This document shows positions 1-8,677 of a stretch of DNA of 64,000 bases, piece after piece. A program made the translations under genes and the position numbers. The notes under the pieces were generated by a model that was not told where the DNA came from, made no database searches, and worked only from the letters and a program-made list of their open reading frames with translations. How positions within the stretch are numbered: position 1 is the first letter of the stretch; each line of letters begins with the position of its first letter. The DNA lies in assembly GCA_016713175.1 (NCBI GenBank), contig JADJPQ010000029.1, positions 175,116 to 239,115 on the forward strand. The letters are read 5' to 3'. This DNA is from Planctomycetota bacterium. Lineage in GTDB: Bacteria; Planctomycetota; UBA1135; UBA2386.

Positions 1-681
1 CAGGCCCAGCCCGGCGGCAACTACCCCGGCGTACGCGTCGATTCGGTCGCATTCGACGTCACTCACGGTTCCTTCTGGGCGGTCGGGCACCAGCGCATCT
101 GGTTCACCACGCCGACATCATCGATGTCGATCTTCGGCAGGGATGCGCGGCTGCGCGACACCTTCACGCTCGGCTCCCCGGGTAACTCCGCGGCGGCGGT
201 CTGGGATCGCGACGCGCAGCGCTTCGCGCTCGCCTATGGCCTCGAACAGAATGGCTACTCGTTCGCGATGGGCCAGCACTTCGTGTTCCCGGCGCGGGTG
301 ACTCCGAGTTCCTACGGCACCAGCTGCTCGCCGGCGATCCAGACTGCCCATGGCTCGTTCCTGGCCGGCGACCCCGATCAGTTCCTGCGCCTCAGCGGCG
401 CGCCGGCGAACGCCATGGCCTTCGTCGCGCTGTCGCTGGCGCCGGCCAACGTGTCGCTGACGACGATGGGCTTCCCCAACTGCAACCTGCTGGTCGACAA
501 CCAGGCGCCGGCATGGCTTGGCGCCGCGAGCATGCTGGTCAGCGCTGGCGGCGTCGCCGAACTGCATCTGCCGCTGCCGAGCATTCTGCCGGAGCTGGAT
601 GTGCGGGTGCAGTGGTTCCACACCGACGCGGCGATGCAGACGTTCCGGTCGACGACCGGACTGCGAACCATCTTCCGCTGA
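1..681 (+). CDS. C-terminal part of a secreted protein of unknown function (cut by window edge)
   Basis: The frame is open from base 1 with no start in view, so only the last 226 residues are seen. I do not recognise a family. The final ~120 residues hold two Cys-containing segments (YGTSCSP and FPNCNLLVDNQAPAW) and end in VQWFHTDA..TFRSTTGLRTIFR. The same layout closes the next gene: CSGG, then GGCSLLVDPLAPQW, then VQWLTADG..IRGSSRLHVEIR. The two proteins therefore share a C-terminal module, probably a beta-rich extracellular domain. No promoter or terminator is obvious in the 172 bases before the next gene. That it is coding is clear from codon use; the function is unknown. Confidence 0.75.
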   Translation, partial: QAQPGGNYPGVRVDSVAFDVTHGSFWAVGHQRIWFTTPTSSMSIFGRDARLRDTFTLGSPGNSAAAVWDRDAQRFALAYGLEQNGYSFAMGQHFVFPARVTPSSYGTSCSPAIQTAHGSFLAGDPDQFLRLSGAPANAMAFVALSLAPANVSLTTMGFPNCNLLVDNQAPAWLGAASMLVSAGGVAELHLPLPSILPELDVRVQWFHTDAAMQTFRSTTGLRTIFR

Positions 682-853
682 GGTCCGCCTGCCGGGATGC
701 AGGCCGTGCGCGACGCCAGCGCGACGAACCCACCGCCGGTCGCGCACGCCGCGAGCCGGCGGTTCGCAATTCCGGCCCGGCCGCGCGGCGCGCGAAACCC
801 GCCGACTTCGCGTCACACGACCGCGACCGCGGTCTTCCCGGCGATGACCGACG

Positions 854-3139
854 ATGAAGACGACCAACACCCTCGTGCTGTGGCTGGCCGCGACCGCGAC
901 CGCCCAGCTTCCCACGCCATCCCAACCGCTGGCTGCGGGGTCGCCGCCACCGGCCTCCGCACCGTTCCAGCCAATCCACGACGCGCAGTTGCAGCCGACG
1001 CTGGAACGCTGGGCCGCAACCGCCACGTGCAAGTGCGGTATCGCCGGCGACGGCTTCACGATCGTGCCGTATCTGGGCGCCCACGCGCCAACGAACCTGC
1101 CGTGGCGCTGGCAACTGACCGCCGCTCACCACGGCGGCATCGACCTGCTCGGCGCGGAGCCAGCAACGTTCACGGCCGGCGGCGAACGCGCCGAGCGTCG
1201 CCATCGGCTGGTGACGGAGCGCTGGGACCTGCGCGCCACCGGTATCGAACAGAGCTTCCTGATCCACGGGCCGGGGCCAGGCGCCGAGGACCTGTTGCTG
1301 CGCGGCGCCGTGAACTCCGCCTTGTACGCCGCCGAACGATCGCCACAGGTCGCACCACTGGTGTTCACCGCACCCGACCGTTCCTGCGAACTGCATTACG
1401 GCACCGCGATCGCGATCGATGCCGAGGGCGCCAGCGTCGCGGTGCCGGTGGCGTTCGCCGCCGGTACGATCGAGCTGCGGGTTCCAGGGTCATTCCTCGC
1501 CACCGCCGTCTACCCGGTGCTCATCGACCCACTCGTGCAGGTGTTCGTGTTCGACAACGTCGTCGTCACCGGCTCCGGCATCACCGAGACGGCGGTCGAT
1601 CGGGTCGACGCAACCGATCGGCTGTCGCTGGTCGGCGCGCACGTGCGCTGGGCGTCGAGCCTCGACGGCGACGTGCTGCTGCAGAAACACCGCGACGACT
1701 TCGCCTACACGTCGACGCTGTACGCCGATCTGTCGCCGAACATCAGTTCGTACTCGTGCGGCGTCGCCGCCGTCGACGGCAACGACCGCTTCGTCGCGGC
1801 CTGGAACCGCGGCAGCCCCGGCGCGACCTCGATCACCTACGTGGTCGAACCGGCCGACGCCACGGCGGTCAACCTGTTGCGGATCGCGAACGTGCCGATC
1901 GGCGGCAGCGAGCGGGCACCACGGCTCGGCGGCCACAAGGGCAGCGGCCCCGGTCAGACCAACGCGCTGCTGGTGCGCCTGCGGGACACCGGCGCCGGCC
2001 TGCCTACGGAAGTCTGGGGCAGCGTGATCGACACCGTCACCGGGGTCGAGGGCACGCCGTTCCGGATCGCCGGCGGCGGGCAGTTCTTGACCCGCGATTG
2101 CGAGGAGCCCTGGGTCACCCGCGACATCGCCGTCGCCGGCAACGCCTGGCTGTGCGCCTGGCAACAGTACACCGAAGGCATCGACCGCTGGACTGTCGCC
2201 GTCGCACGCGTCGGCACCGATGGCTCGGTTTCGTCGACGATGTTCACGCCGGACGTCCCCAACGTGGTGACCCATGCGATGCAACCGCGCGTCGAGGGTG
2301 CCCGCGGCCGCTATCTGATCGCGTTCGCGACCGCCAGCGCGACCACCTGGCCCGGCAAGCTCGCCATACCGTACGGAACGGCCGTCTGGGCGCAGCGCTT
2401 CGACTGGGCCGGCGCCACGCCGGCCATCGCCGGGCCGGCGCGAGTCATCGGCAGCTCGTCGTCCCGCGATCTCGTCGTCGGCGGCATTGCTCACGACGGC
2501 ATCACCAACTCGCACTGGGTCGTCGGCCACGGCCGCACCGGCCAGGCGCCGACCGTGCAGCGCTTTGGCTACCAGGGCATCCTGCTCGACCAGGGGCCCT
2601 TGCCGGGTTCGAGCAACGGCACGTCGACGTGGCGGCTGCCGTCGCTGGCCTTCGACCGCCAGCTGGAGCGCTTCCCGTTGCTGTACGGAACGCGGCAGGT
2701 CGATCAGGGCATCGTGCGGACGCTGCTTTGGGGCGGCCACTTCGCCCATCCGACCATGGCCGAGCCTCGGGTCCAGGGCGCCAGTTGCAGCGGCGGCCAT
2801 CCGGCGGCGATCGGCCGGTTCCGGATCGGCACGGCGCCGGCATTCCTGGCGTTGTTCGATGGCCCCCCGCACCAACCGACGATTGCCGCACTGTCGCTGG
2901 GCCTGGCCGACCTGCCGCTGGCCGCATACGGCATCGCCGGCGGTTGTTCGCTGCTGGTCGATCCGCTGGCGCCACAGTGGCTGACCGGGGTGTTCACCAC
3001 CACCGACAGCTCGGGCTACGCACCGCTGATGCTATCGCTGCCGGAGCCGCTGCAACCGGTCGATCTCTACGTGCAGTGGCTCACTGCCGACGGCCCCGCG
3101 ATCCGCGGCTCTTCCCGGCTGCATGTCGAGATCCGCTGA
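854..3139 (+). CDS. Secreted protein of unknown function, 761 aa
   Basis: It begins MKTTNTLVLWLAATATAQLP, a short signal peptide with a likely cut after AQ, so the product is exported. The remainder has no catalytic motif I recognise. It is rich in alternating hydrophobic/polar segments and in W, which fits repeated beta strands or a propeller. The last ~110 residues match the end of the preceding protein, including two Cys and an LxVQWL strand. The gene follows its relative by 172 bases in the same direction. It may be a product of duplication within a family of cell-surface proteins. The ATG was chosen because the signal peptide begins there. Confidence 0.8.
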   Translation: MKTTNTLVLWLAATATAQLPTPSQPLAAGSPPPASAPFQPIHDAQLQPTLERWAATATCKCGIAGDGFTIVPYLGAHAPTNLPWRWQLTAAHHGGIDLLGAEPATFTAGGERAERRHRLVTERWDLRATGIEQSFLIHGPGPGAEDLLLRGAVNSALYAAERSPQVAPLVFTAPDRSCELHYGTAIAIDAEGASVAVPVAFAAGTIELRVPGSFLATAVYPVLIDPLVQVFVFDNVVVTGSGITETAVDRVDATDRLSLVGAHVRWASSLDGDVLLQKHRDDFAYTSTLYADLSPNISSYSCGVAAVDGNDRFVAAWNRGSPGATSITYVVEPADATAVNLLRIANVPIGGSERAPRLGGHKGSGPGQTNALLVRLRDTGAGLPTEVWGSVIDTVTGVEGTPFRIAGGGQFLTRDCEEPWVTRDIAVAGNAWLCAWQQYTEGIDRWTVAVARVGTDGSVSSTMFTPDVPNVVTHAMQPRVEGARGRYLIAFATASATTWPGKLAIPYGTAVWAQRFDWAGATPAIAGPARVIGSSSSRDLVVGGIAHDGITNSHWVVGHGRTGQAPTVQRFGYQGILLDQGPLPGSSNGTSTWRLPSLAFDRQLERFPLLYGTRQVDQGIVRTLLWGGHFAHPTMAEPRVQGASCSGGHPAAIGRFRIGTAPAFLALFDGPPHQPTIAALSLGLADLPLAAYGIAGGCSLLVDPLAPQWLTGVFTTTDSSGYAPLMLSLPEPLQPVDLYVQWLTADGPAIRGSSRLHVEIR

Positions 3140-3141
3140 CG

Positions 3142-3744
3142 TCAGAGCGCATGGCGGGAGTCATCGGTTCCGGTGCCCAGCAGCTCGCCGAGACTGGCCA
3201 GGGCCCGGCCCAACAGCTTGCGCGACGCCGCCTCGGTGCGCTGCATGCGGGCTGCGATCTCACGATGGCCGAGCCCGGCGATGCGGGCGAGGCCGATCAC
3301 CTCGCGATAGTCGTCGGGCAGGGACTCGAGCGCTGCGGCGACGCGCTGCAGCCGCTCGCGGCCAATCGCCTCGCGACTGGGGGTCAGCCAGTGTGCTGCC
3401 GCCAGGTCTTCCGCCCCGTCGAGCGCCTGTTCGCGGCCAGGAGCGCGGGCCTCCCGGGCATGGAAGCGCTGGCGCTCGCGGACCTTGAACAGCGCCGTCG
3501 TGAACAGCCAGCCGAGGAAGTGCTGCTCGTCGCGATACTCGAAGTCCTCCTGATGCTGGATCAGTTCCCGACAGACCGACTGCACCAGGTCCTGCGTGCC
3601 CTCGCGTCGACGCAATTCCCGCCCCATCCGCAGCCGGATGTAGGCCTGCAGGCGTGGCAGGTGCCGGCCGACCAGTTCGTCGATCGCAGGCACTTGCCCC
3701 TGCGATGCCGCCACCACCAGGGAACGGGTTCTCGGATCGTCCAC
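3142..3744 (-). CDS. ECF-type RNA polymerase sigma factor
   Basis: A 200-residue protein with the two sigma regions of the extracytoplasmic-function group. Region 2 lies at about residues 20-100 (ELVGRHLPRLQAYIRLRMG, TQDLVQSVCREL, FLGWLFTTAL). Region 4 lies at about 140-195 (LESLPDDYREVIGLARIAGLGHREIAARMQRTE), with the helix-turn-helix that reads the -35 element. It starts 38 bases from the divergent kinase gene. Sigma factors of this kind beside or facing a Ser/Thr kinase are a planctomycete trait, and the kinase probably controls the sigma factor. No anti-sigma factor is visible. Its stop lies 3 bases past the convergent secreted-protein gene. Confidence 0.88.
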   Translation of the reverse strand: MDDPRTRSLVVAASQGQVPAIDELVGRHLPRLQAYIRLRMGRELRRREGTQDLVQSVCRELIQHQEDFEYRDEQHFLGWLFTTALFKVRERQRFHAREARAPGREQALDGAEDLAAAHWLTPSREAIGRERLQRVAAALESLPDDYREVIGLARIAGLGHREIAARMQRTEAASRKLLGRALASLGELLGTGTDDSRHAL

Positions 3745-3782
3745 GATCGGATCTCGGGCATGCTACCACGCCGGGTGCGACG

Positions 3783-6308
3783 ATGAACGAGATGCCTGTG
3801 CCACCAGAGCCAACCCCGACGGCGAGCGGACCCGGGCTGCCCGAGCCACTCGAGGAACGGGCCTTCCACATCCTGCTCGACCTGCCGGCGCGCGAACGCA
3901 CCGCGGCATTCGAGCGGCTGTTGACCGAGCACCCCGAACACGCCGGCGAGCTGACGGGCCTGCGCCGCAACCTGCTCTCGGCGGAGTCTGCACTCCATGG
4001 CACGGGGCTGGCGGAGCCCCCGACGCTGATGCCGACCACGATCGGCCCCTATCGTCTGTTGCGGCGCTTGGGCGAGGGCGGCTTCGGCATCGTCTGGCTC
4101 GCGGAGCAGGAACACCCGCTGCGTCGGCAGGTCGCGCTGAAACTCATCCGCCCGGGCATGGACACGGTGACCGTACTGCGGCGATTCGACGCCGAACGAG
4201 AACTGCTGGCCCGCTTCGACCACCCGTGCATCGCGCGGGTCCTCGATGCCGGCGCCACACCGGCCGGGGATCCGTACCTGGTCACCGAGTTCATCGACGG
4301 GCCGCCGCTGCATCGGTTCTGTGCCGATCACGATCTGTCGGTCGGCGCTCGCGTCGAGCTCTTCGTGACGATCTGCGACGGTGTCCACCACGCGCATCAG
4401 CGCGGCGTCATCCATCGCGACCTGAAACCGAGCAACGTGCTGGTGGCCGACATCGATGGGCAGCCTCGGGCCAAGATCATCGACTTCGGCATTGCCCGTG
4501 CGGCGGGTGGCCGTTCGCCCGCGGAACTGACCCAGGCCGGCACGCTGTTGGGCACGCCCGAGTACATGAGCCCCGAGCAAGCGGAAGGCGGTGACATCGA
4601 CGTACGCACCGATGTCTACGCCCTCGGCGTCATGCTGTACGAACTGCTGGTCGGCGATCTGCCGGGTGGCCGCGTCCGATGGCGCCAGGCCGGCTTCACC
4701 GAACTGCTGGACCTGATCCGCCAGTGCCAGGCGACCCGACCGAGTGTGGCGGCGGCCGATCCGGCACACCGGCGCGCCTTGCGCGGCGACCTCGACTGGA
4801 TCATCCTGACAGCGCTGCACAAGGACCGAACCCAACGCTACGGCACGGTGGCCGCGCTGCAGCACGATCTGGTTGCCTACCTGCAGAACCGCGCAGTGTC
4901 GGCGGGTCCCCCGGGGTTCGGCTATCGCCTCGCCAGGTTCCTTCGCCGCCATCGGCTCGCAGCGGCCGCCGGCGCCACCGTGGGGCTGGCGCTGTTGATC
5001 GCGTTGGGGTCCACGATGCAGGCCTGGCGAGCCACCGCTGCGGCCGAGACCGAGGCCCGCTCGCGCCTCGACCAGTTTGCCTGCCTCGCCGACGTCCTGG
5101 TGCTGCGCGAGCTGCAACAGGTCGCCGAAGACGCCTGGCCGCCGGATCCCGATCGCGTTGCCGAGTACGATGCCTGGTTGCTGCGGGTCCAGCAGCTGAT
5201 CCAGCGTCGGCCGCAGCGGCAGGAGATCGCAACGCGAGAACCGGGGATCGGGGACGTCGCCGGTCGCTTCCTGCAGCAGACCCTGGCCCGGTTGGAACAG
5301 GACGTCGCGAGCTTCACCGCCGAACAGGGAGCCGTCGCGGATGTGCAGCGCCGACGCGCGTTCGCGGCCAGCGTTGTCGAACGTTCGCTGGTCGAGCCAG
5401 CTGCCCGTTGGCAGGCTGCGATCGAGGCGATCGCGACCGCGGCGGTGTACCGCGGGCTGCGGATCCGTCCGCAACTCGGGCTCGTACCGCTCGGCCCCGA
5501 TCCGGTCAGCGGACTCCACGAGTTCGCCGTGCTGCAGACGGGCACCGTGCCAGAACGCGGGCCGGACCGTCGGCTGAACCTGGTCGACGAGACCGCGCTG
5601 GTGTTGGTGCTGATTCCGGGCGGGCGCCTACCGGAGGGCGTCGGCCAGGGAATGGAACTCGCACCGTTCCTGCTCGCCCGGCACGAGATGACGCGGGGCC
5701 AGTGGCTCCAGGCCTTCGGCAACGACCCAAGTGCCTACCCGATCGGCCAACGCACCGAGGACGGCGTCATCGGCCACCGCCATCCCGTGGAGAACCTCAG
5801 TTGGATCGAGGCCGACACCGCCATGCGACGACTGCGCCTGCAGCTGCCGACGGCAGCGCAGTGGGAGTACGGCTGCCGCGCCGGCAGCACGGGACGATGG
5901 TGCACCGGCGACGATCCGGAAGAACTCGAAGGCCATGCGAACATCGCCGGCCGTGAGGCGCGGCGAATGGCCGCCGCAGGCCTGGTGATCACGCCCGAAC
6001 TGGAGGACGATTGGGTGTTCGTCGCCCCGGTGGGTTCGCTGCTGCCCAACGCCTTCGGCCTGCACGATGTCCATGGCAACCTCGGCGAATGGTGCCGCGA
6101 CGCAATCGAGTCTCCGGACGCACCGATGCGCGACGGTGACGGCCTGCGCGGCACTGGCCTGCCGCCGGAGGCCCAACACGTCGTTCGTGGCGGCTCCTTC
6201 GGTGATCCGGCACAGCGCGCCACCTGCGCGTTCCCGAGCGCGGGCTTCGGCAACGTCAAGAACCAGCTCGTCGGTGTGCGTCCGGCGCGAGCGCTGGAGC
6301 TTCCCTGA
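3783..6308 (+). CDS. Membrane Ser/Thr protein kinase with C-terminal FGE-sulfatase-like domain
   Basis: 841 residues from ATG 3783; an upstream in-frame extension overlaps the divergent sigma gene and was rejected. Residues ~88-360 form a Hanks-type kinase: glycine loop LGEGGFG, VALK lysine at 120, HRDLKPSN at 211-218, DFG at 234-236, then GTPEYMSPEQ. One membrane helix lies near 391-412 (ATVGLALLIALGS). A coiled region precedes a C-terminal FGE-sulfatase/SUMF1-type domain from about 600 (LPTAAQWEYGCRAGS, DVHGNLGEWC, VVRGGSFGD). The catalytic cysteine pair of true FGE enzymes is not seen; one Cys remains near the end. The domain is therefore more likely a ligand-binding sensor outside the membrane. 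It probably signals to the divergent ECF sigma factor. Confidence 0.9.
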   Translation: MNEMPVPPEPTPTASGPGLPEPLEERAFHILLDLPARERTAAFERLLTEHPEHAGELTGLRRNLLSAESALHGTGLAEPPTLMPTTIGPYRLLRRLGEGGFGIVWLAEQEHPLRRQVALKLIRPGMDTVTVLRRFDAERELLARFDHPCIARVLDAGATPAGDPYLVTEFIDGPPLHRFCADHDLSVGARVELFVTICDGVHHAHQRGVIHRDLKPSNVLVADIDGQPRAKIIDFGIARAAGGRSPAELTQAGTLLGTPEYMSPEQAEGGDIDVRTDVYALGVMLYELLVGDLPGGRVRWRQAGFTELLDLIRQCQATRPSVAAADPAHRRALRGDLDWIILTALHKDRTQRYGTVAALQHDLVAYLQNRAVSAGPPGFGYRLARFLRRHRLAAAAGATVGLALLIALGSTMQAWRATAAAETEARSRLDQFACLADVLVLRELQQVAEDAWPPDPDRVAEYDAWLLRVQQLIQRRPQRQEIATREPGIGDVAGRFLQQTLARLEQDVASFTAEQGAVADVQRRRAFAASVVERSLVEPAARWQAAIEAIATAAVYRGLRIRPQLGLVPLGPDPVSGLHEFAVLQTGTVPERGPDRRLNLVDETALVLVLIPGGRLPEGVGQGMELAPFLLARHEMTRGQWLQAFGNDPSAYPIGQRTEDGVIGHRHPVENLSWIEADTAMRRLRLQLPTAAQWEYGCRAGSTGRWCTGDDPEELEGHANIAGREARRMAAAGLVITPELEDDWVFVAPVGSLLPNAFGLHDVHGNLGEWCRDAIESPDAPMRDGDGLRGTGLPPEAQHVVRGGSFGDPAQRATCAFPSAGFGNVKNQLVGVRPARALELP

Positions 6309-6325
6309 GAGAACGTCGCGCCTGG

Positions 6326-7051
6326 TCAGTCGCCCGTGGGCGTGTCGACTGCCGCGGGGCGCAGACCAAAGCGATCCGTCACGACGGCATGCGCCACGTA
6401 CAGCAACGGCGTCAACGCGACCGCCACGATCATCTTGTAGACGTAGGCCATGCCGGCCCACCCGAGGATCGTCGACAACGCGATCGGCTCGCCGGTGGCG
6501 GCGGTCGCGCCATACAGCGCGAGGACGTTGACCACCAGCGTGTCGAACACCTGACTGATCGCGGTCGAACCGGTCGCCCGCAGCCACAGCCGCCGTTCCT
6601 GCGTGATCCGCTTGAACCACGCGAACGCCTGGATGTCGATCAGCTGGGCGAGCAGGTAGGCGAGAATCGACGCGCCGAAGAACCGCGGCGACATGCCGAA
6701 CACCGCGACGAACGCGTCCTGCGCGATCGGCGTGTTGGCGGCTGGCGGCAGCGCACAGGCAACCTGGAGCACGACGAACGCGAACATCAGCATCGCCATA
6801 CCGACCAGCGTCAGGAAGCGCGCGCCGCGGCGGCCGTAGTACTCGTTGACGACGTCGGTCAGCAGGAACGTGATCGGGAACGGGATGACCCCGCACGAGA
6901 TGCCGAGATCGCCGAGGTGGAAGAACTTGCCGCCGATCATGTTGGCGACCAGCAGCGCGGTGAGGAAGACAGCCGCCAGCACCACGAACACGCGGTGGCG
7001 CAGCAGTTCGCGCTTGCCATCGGCCAGCATCGGGGTGGACGGCGTGGGCAT
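6326..7051 (-). CDS. yhhQ: Queuosine precursor transporter (YhhQ/VUT family)
   Basis: 241 residues with about six hydrophobic membrane segments and the family signature PFPITFLLTDVVNEYYG near residues 58-72, followed by SPRFFGASILAYLLAQ and later STAISQVFDTLVVN. The family imports queuine or preQ0/preQ1 across the inner membrane for tRNA wobble modification. No queuosine biosynthesis gene is in the window, so the cell may rely on salvage. It lies downstream of two tRNA-Gln genes on the same strand, separated by a strong hairpin. Its stop is 17 bases from the convergent kinase gene. Confidence 0.9.
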   Translation of the reverse strand: MPTPSTPMLADGKRELLRHRVFVVLAAVFLTALLVANMIGGKFFHLGDLGISCGVIPFPITFLLTDVVNEYYGRRGARFLTLVGMAMLMFAFVVLQVACALPPAANTPIAQDAFVAVFGMSPRFFGASILAYLLAQLIDIQAFAWFKRITQERRLWLRATGSTAISQVFDTLVVNVLALYGATAATGEPIALSTILGWAGMAYVYKMIVAVALTPLLYVAHAVVTDRFGLRPAAVDTPTGD

Positions 7052-7080
7052 CGGTGCGGCAGCGGGCTCGGAAAGTGACG

Positions 7081-7112
7081 GCGCCCGTGCCCGGAAGGCC
7101 GGACACGGGCGC
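7081..7112 (-). terminator. Strong GC hairpin after the tRNA-Gln genes
   Basis: A 14-bp stem with a 4-base loop (arm gcgcccgtgcccgg, one G-U wobble on the transcript). It sits 5 bases past the CCA end of the first tRNA-Gln and 29 bases before the yhhQ start. There is no T run after it, so it may end tRNA transcription, act as a processing boundary, or only attenuate read-through into yhhQ. Confidence 0.6.
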
Positions 7113-7117
7113 GTAAG

Positions 7118-7191
7118 TGGTTACCCCGCAAGGATTTGAACCTTGACAAACAGGACCAGAACCTGTTGTGCTACCGTTACACCACGGGGTA
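7118..7191 (-). tRNA. tRNA-Gln (anticodon CTG)
   Basis: The reverse strand folds as a full cloverleaf. The acceptor stem is TACCCCG with CGGGGTA, the D arm GTGT/GCAC, and the anticodon stem ACAGG/CCTGT with loop TTCTGGT, giving anticodon CTG. The T arm is CAAGG/CCTTG around TTCAAAT. The discriminator is A and CCA is encoded. It reads the CAG codon, which is common in this GC-rich DNA. Confidence 0.96.
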
Positions 7192-7282
7192 GTTCGAAAG
7201 GCGAGTAGTTCGAAAGGCGAAAAGAACGGACCTCCCGATGCAGCACCGCTTGCGCGGACCGGCAACGTGGCGTCCAGCAGGT

Positions 7283-7358
7283 TGGTTACCCCGGCTGGAC
7301 TCGAACCAGCAACTAACAGGACCAAAACCTGCTGTGCTACCGATTACACCACGGGGTA
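7283..7358 (-). tRNA. tRNA-Gln (anticodon TTG)
   Basis: The cloverleaf has acceptor TACCCCG/CGGGGTA, anticodon loop TTTTGGT giving TTG, T loop TTCGAGT, and encoded CCA. The acceptor and D arm are nearly identical to the CTG isoacceptor 91 bases downstream on the same strand. The two genes look like an old duplication that split CAA and CAG decoding, and they are probably one transcript. Confidence 0.96.
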
Positions 7359-7429
7359 GGGGCGAAAGATCCTAGCAACTCGGTACGAGAACTCAACAGG
7401 CTACCGGCGCCGCCCGACCCCCCGTCCGA

Positions 7430-8677
7430 TCAGGTTCCCCGGGTAGCCCGCAGCAACGCGACCAGGACCTCGATGACCGCCCGTTCCCGGATGAACTCAC
7501 GGCCGAGGTCTGGGATCTTGACCGTCCAGGCGCGCGACGACCCACCCTGGCACAGGCCAAAACACACGGTGCCCACCGGCTTGTCTGTGGTGCCGCCGCC
7601 GGGACCGGCGATGCCGGTGATGCTGACGCCAAGGGTGGCCCCCATCCGCTCGGCCACACCCGCCGCCATCGCCGCGGCAACCGGCTCGGAAACCGCGCCG
7701 TGCGCCGCGAGCAGCTCCGGATCCACGCCGAGCTGGCGTTCCTTGACGGCGTTGGCGTAGGCCACGACACCGCCCAGGAACACCGCCGAGATGCCGGCGA
7801 TGTCGGTCAGCGTCGCCGCGAGCAGCCCGCCGGTGCACGACTCCGCGACGGCGATCGTGCTGTCGGTCGCCAACAGCCGGGCCGCGACCACGTGCGGCAG
7901 TTCATCGAGGCCTTCAGCGATCAGCCATTCGGCGACGAGTGGGCGCACGTCGTCGGCAGTGACGGCACACGCAGCCTGCGCCGCCGCCAGCGCCGGAGCC
8001 GTGGCGACGATCCGGACCGTCAACAGTCCGGCACTGACGGTGACACCGACCGCCGGATTGCGTCCGGGCACCATGAACGCCGCGATCCGTTCGCCGAGCA
8101 GCGCTTCGCTCGGTCCCACCAACCGCAGCCAATGCTGCGCGGTCGGGGTCAGGCCCGGCAGCGCGCGGATCGCAGGCAACACCGCGTCGCGCATCAACGT
8201 CTGCATCTCGCGCGGCACGCCCGGCAGGGCGAACAGCAGGCCCCGGCCGATCCGCAGCGAGAACGCCGGCGCCGTGCCGACCGGATTGTCGATCACCGTC
8301 GCGCCGACGGGGAACATCGCCTGCCGTCGGTTGCTCTCCGGCACCGGACGGCAGCGGCGGCCCAGGTAGGCGCGAATGACCTGCCACGAACGCTCATCGA
8401 AGGCGAGCGGCTGACCCTGCAGGCTGGCGGCGACATCGCGCGTCCGATCGTCGAGCGTCGGGCCAAGCCCGCCGGTGGCGATCACGATGTCGGCGCGGGC
8501 ACAGGCCTGCGCCATCGCGTCGCGCAGCACTTCCGGTTCGTCGGAGGCCACGGTGAAGCGGACGACCGGCACGCCGACCGCTTCGAGCTGCTGCGCGATC
8601 CACTTGCTGTTGGTGTCGAGCAACGCGCCGTGCAACAGCTCGTCGCCGATCGCCAGCACTTCGCCGCGGAGGGTCAT
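7430..8677 (-). CDS. cinA: CinA-family nicotinamide-nucleotide amidase
   Basis: 415 residues with both CinA parts. The N-terminal MoCF-like domain (GEVLAIGDELLHGALLDTNS, ATGGLGPTLDDRTRD) occupies residues 1-170. The C-terminal amidase domain begins near 265 (TIAVAESCTGGLLAATLT, VSITGIAGPGGGTTDKPVGTV). The amidase removes ammonia from NMN to recycle the pyridine nucleotide; the N-terminal domain in some members has ADP-ribose pyrophosphatase activity. The ATG overlaps the tatC stop by four bases (ATGA), so translation is probably coupled. The two tRNA-Gln genes follow 71 bases after its stop. Confidence 0.93.
   Translation of the reverse strand: MTLRGEVLAIGDELLHGALLDTNSKWIAQQLEAVGVPVVRFTVASDEPEVLRDAMAQACARADIVIATGGLGPTLDDRTRDVAASLQGQPLAFDERSWQVIRAYLGRRCRPVPESNRRQAMFPVGATVIDNPVGTAPAFSLRIGRGLLFALPGVPREMQTLMRDAVLPAIRALPGLTPTAQHWLRLVGPSEALLGERIAAFMVPGRNPAVGVTVSAGLLTVRIVATAPALAAAQAACAVTADDVRPLVAEWLIAEGLDELPHVVAARLLATDSTIAVAESCTGGLLAATLTDIAGISAVFLGGVVAYANAVKERQLGVDPELLAAHGAVSEPVAAAMAAGVAERMGATLGVSITGIAGPGGGTTDKPVGTVCFGLCQGGSSRAWTVKIPDLGREFIRERAVIEVLVALLRATRGT

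Noticed and set aside
697..3786. A 1029-codon open frame on the plus strand
   Set aside because: It overlaps the signal-peptide-bearing secreted protein and the sigma factor, has an Arg-rich composition without motifs, and is an effect of high GC in third positions.
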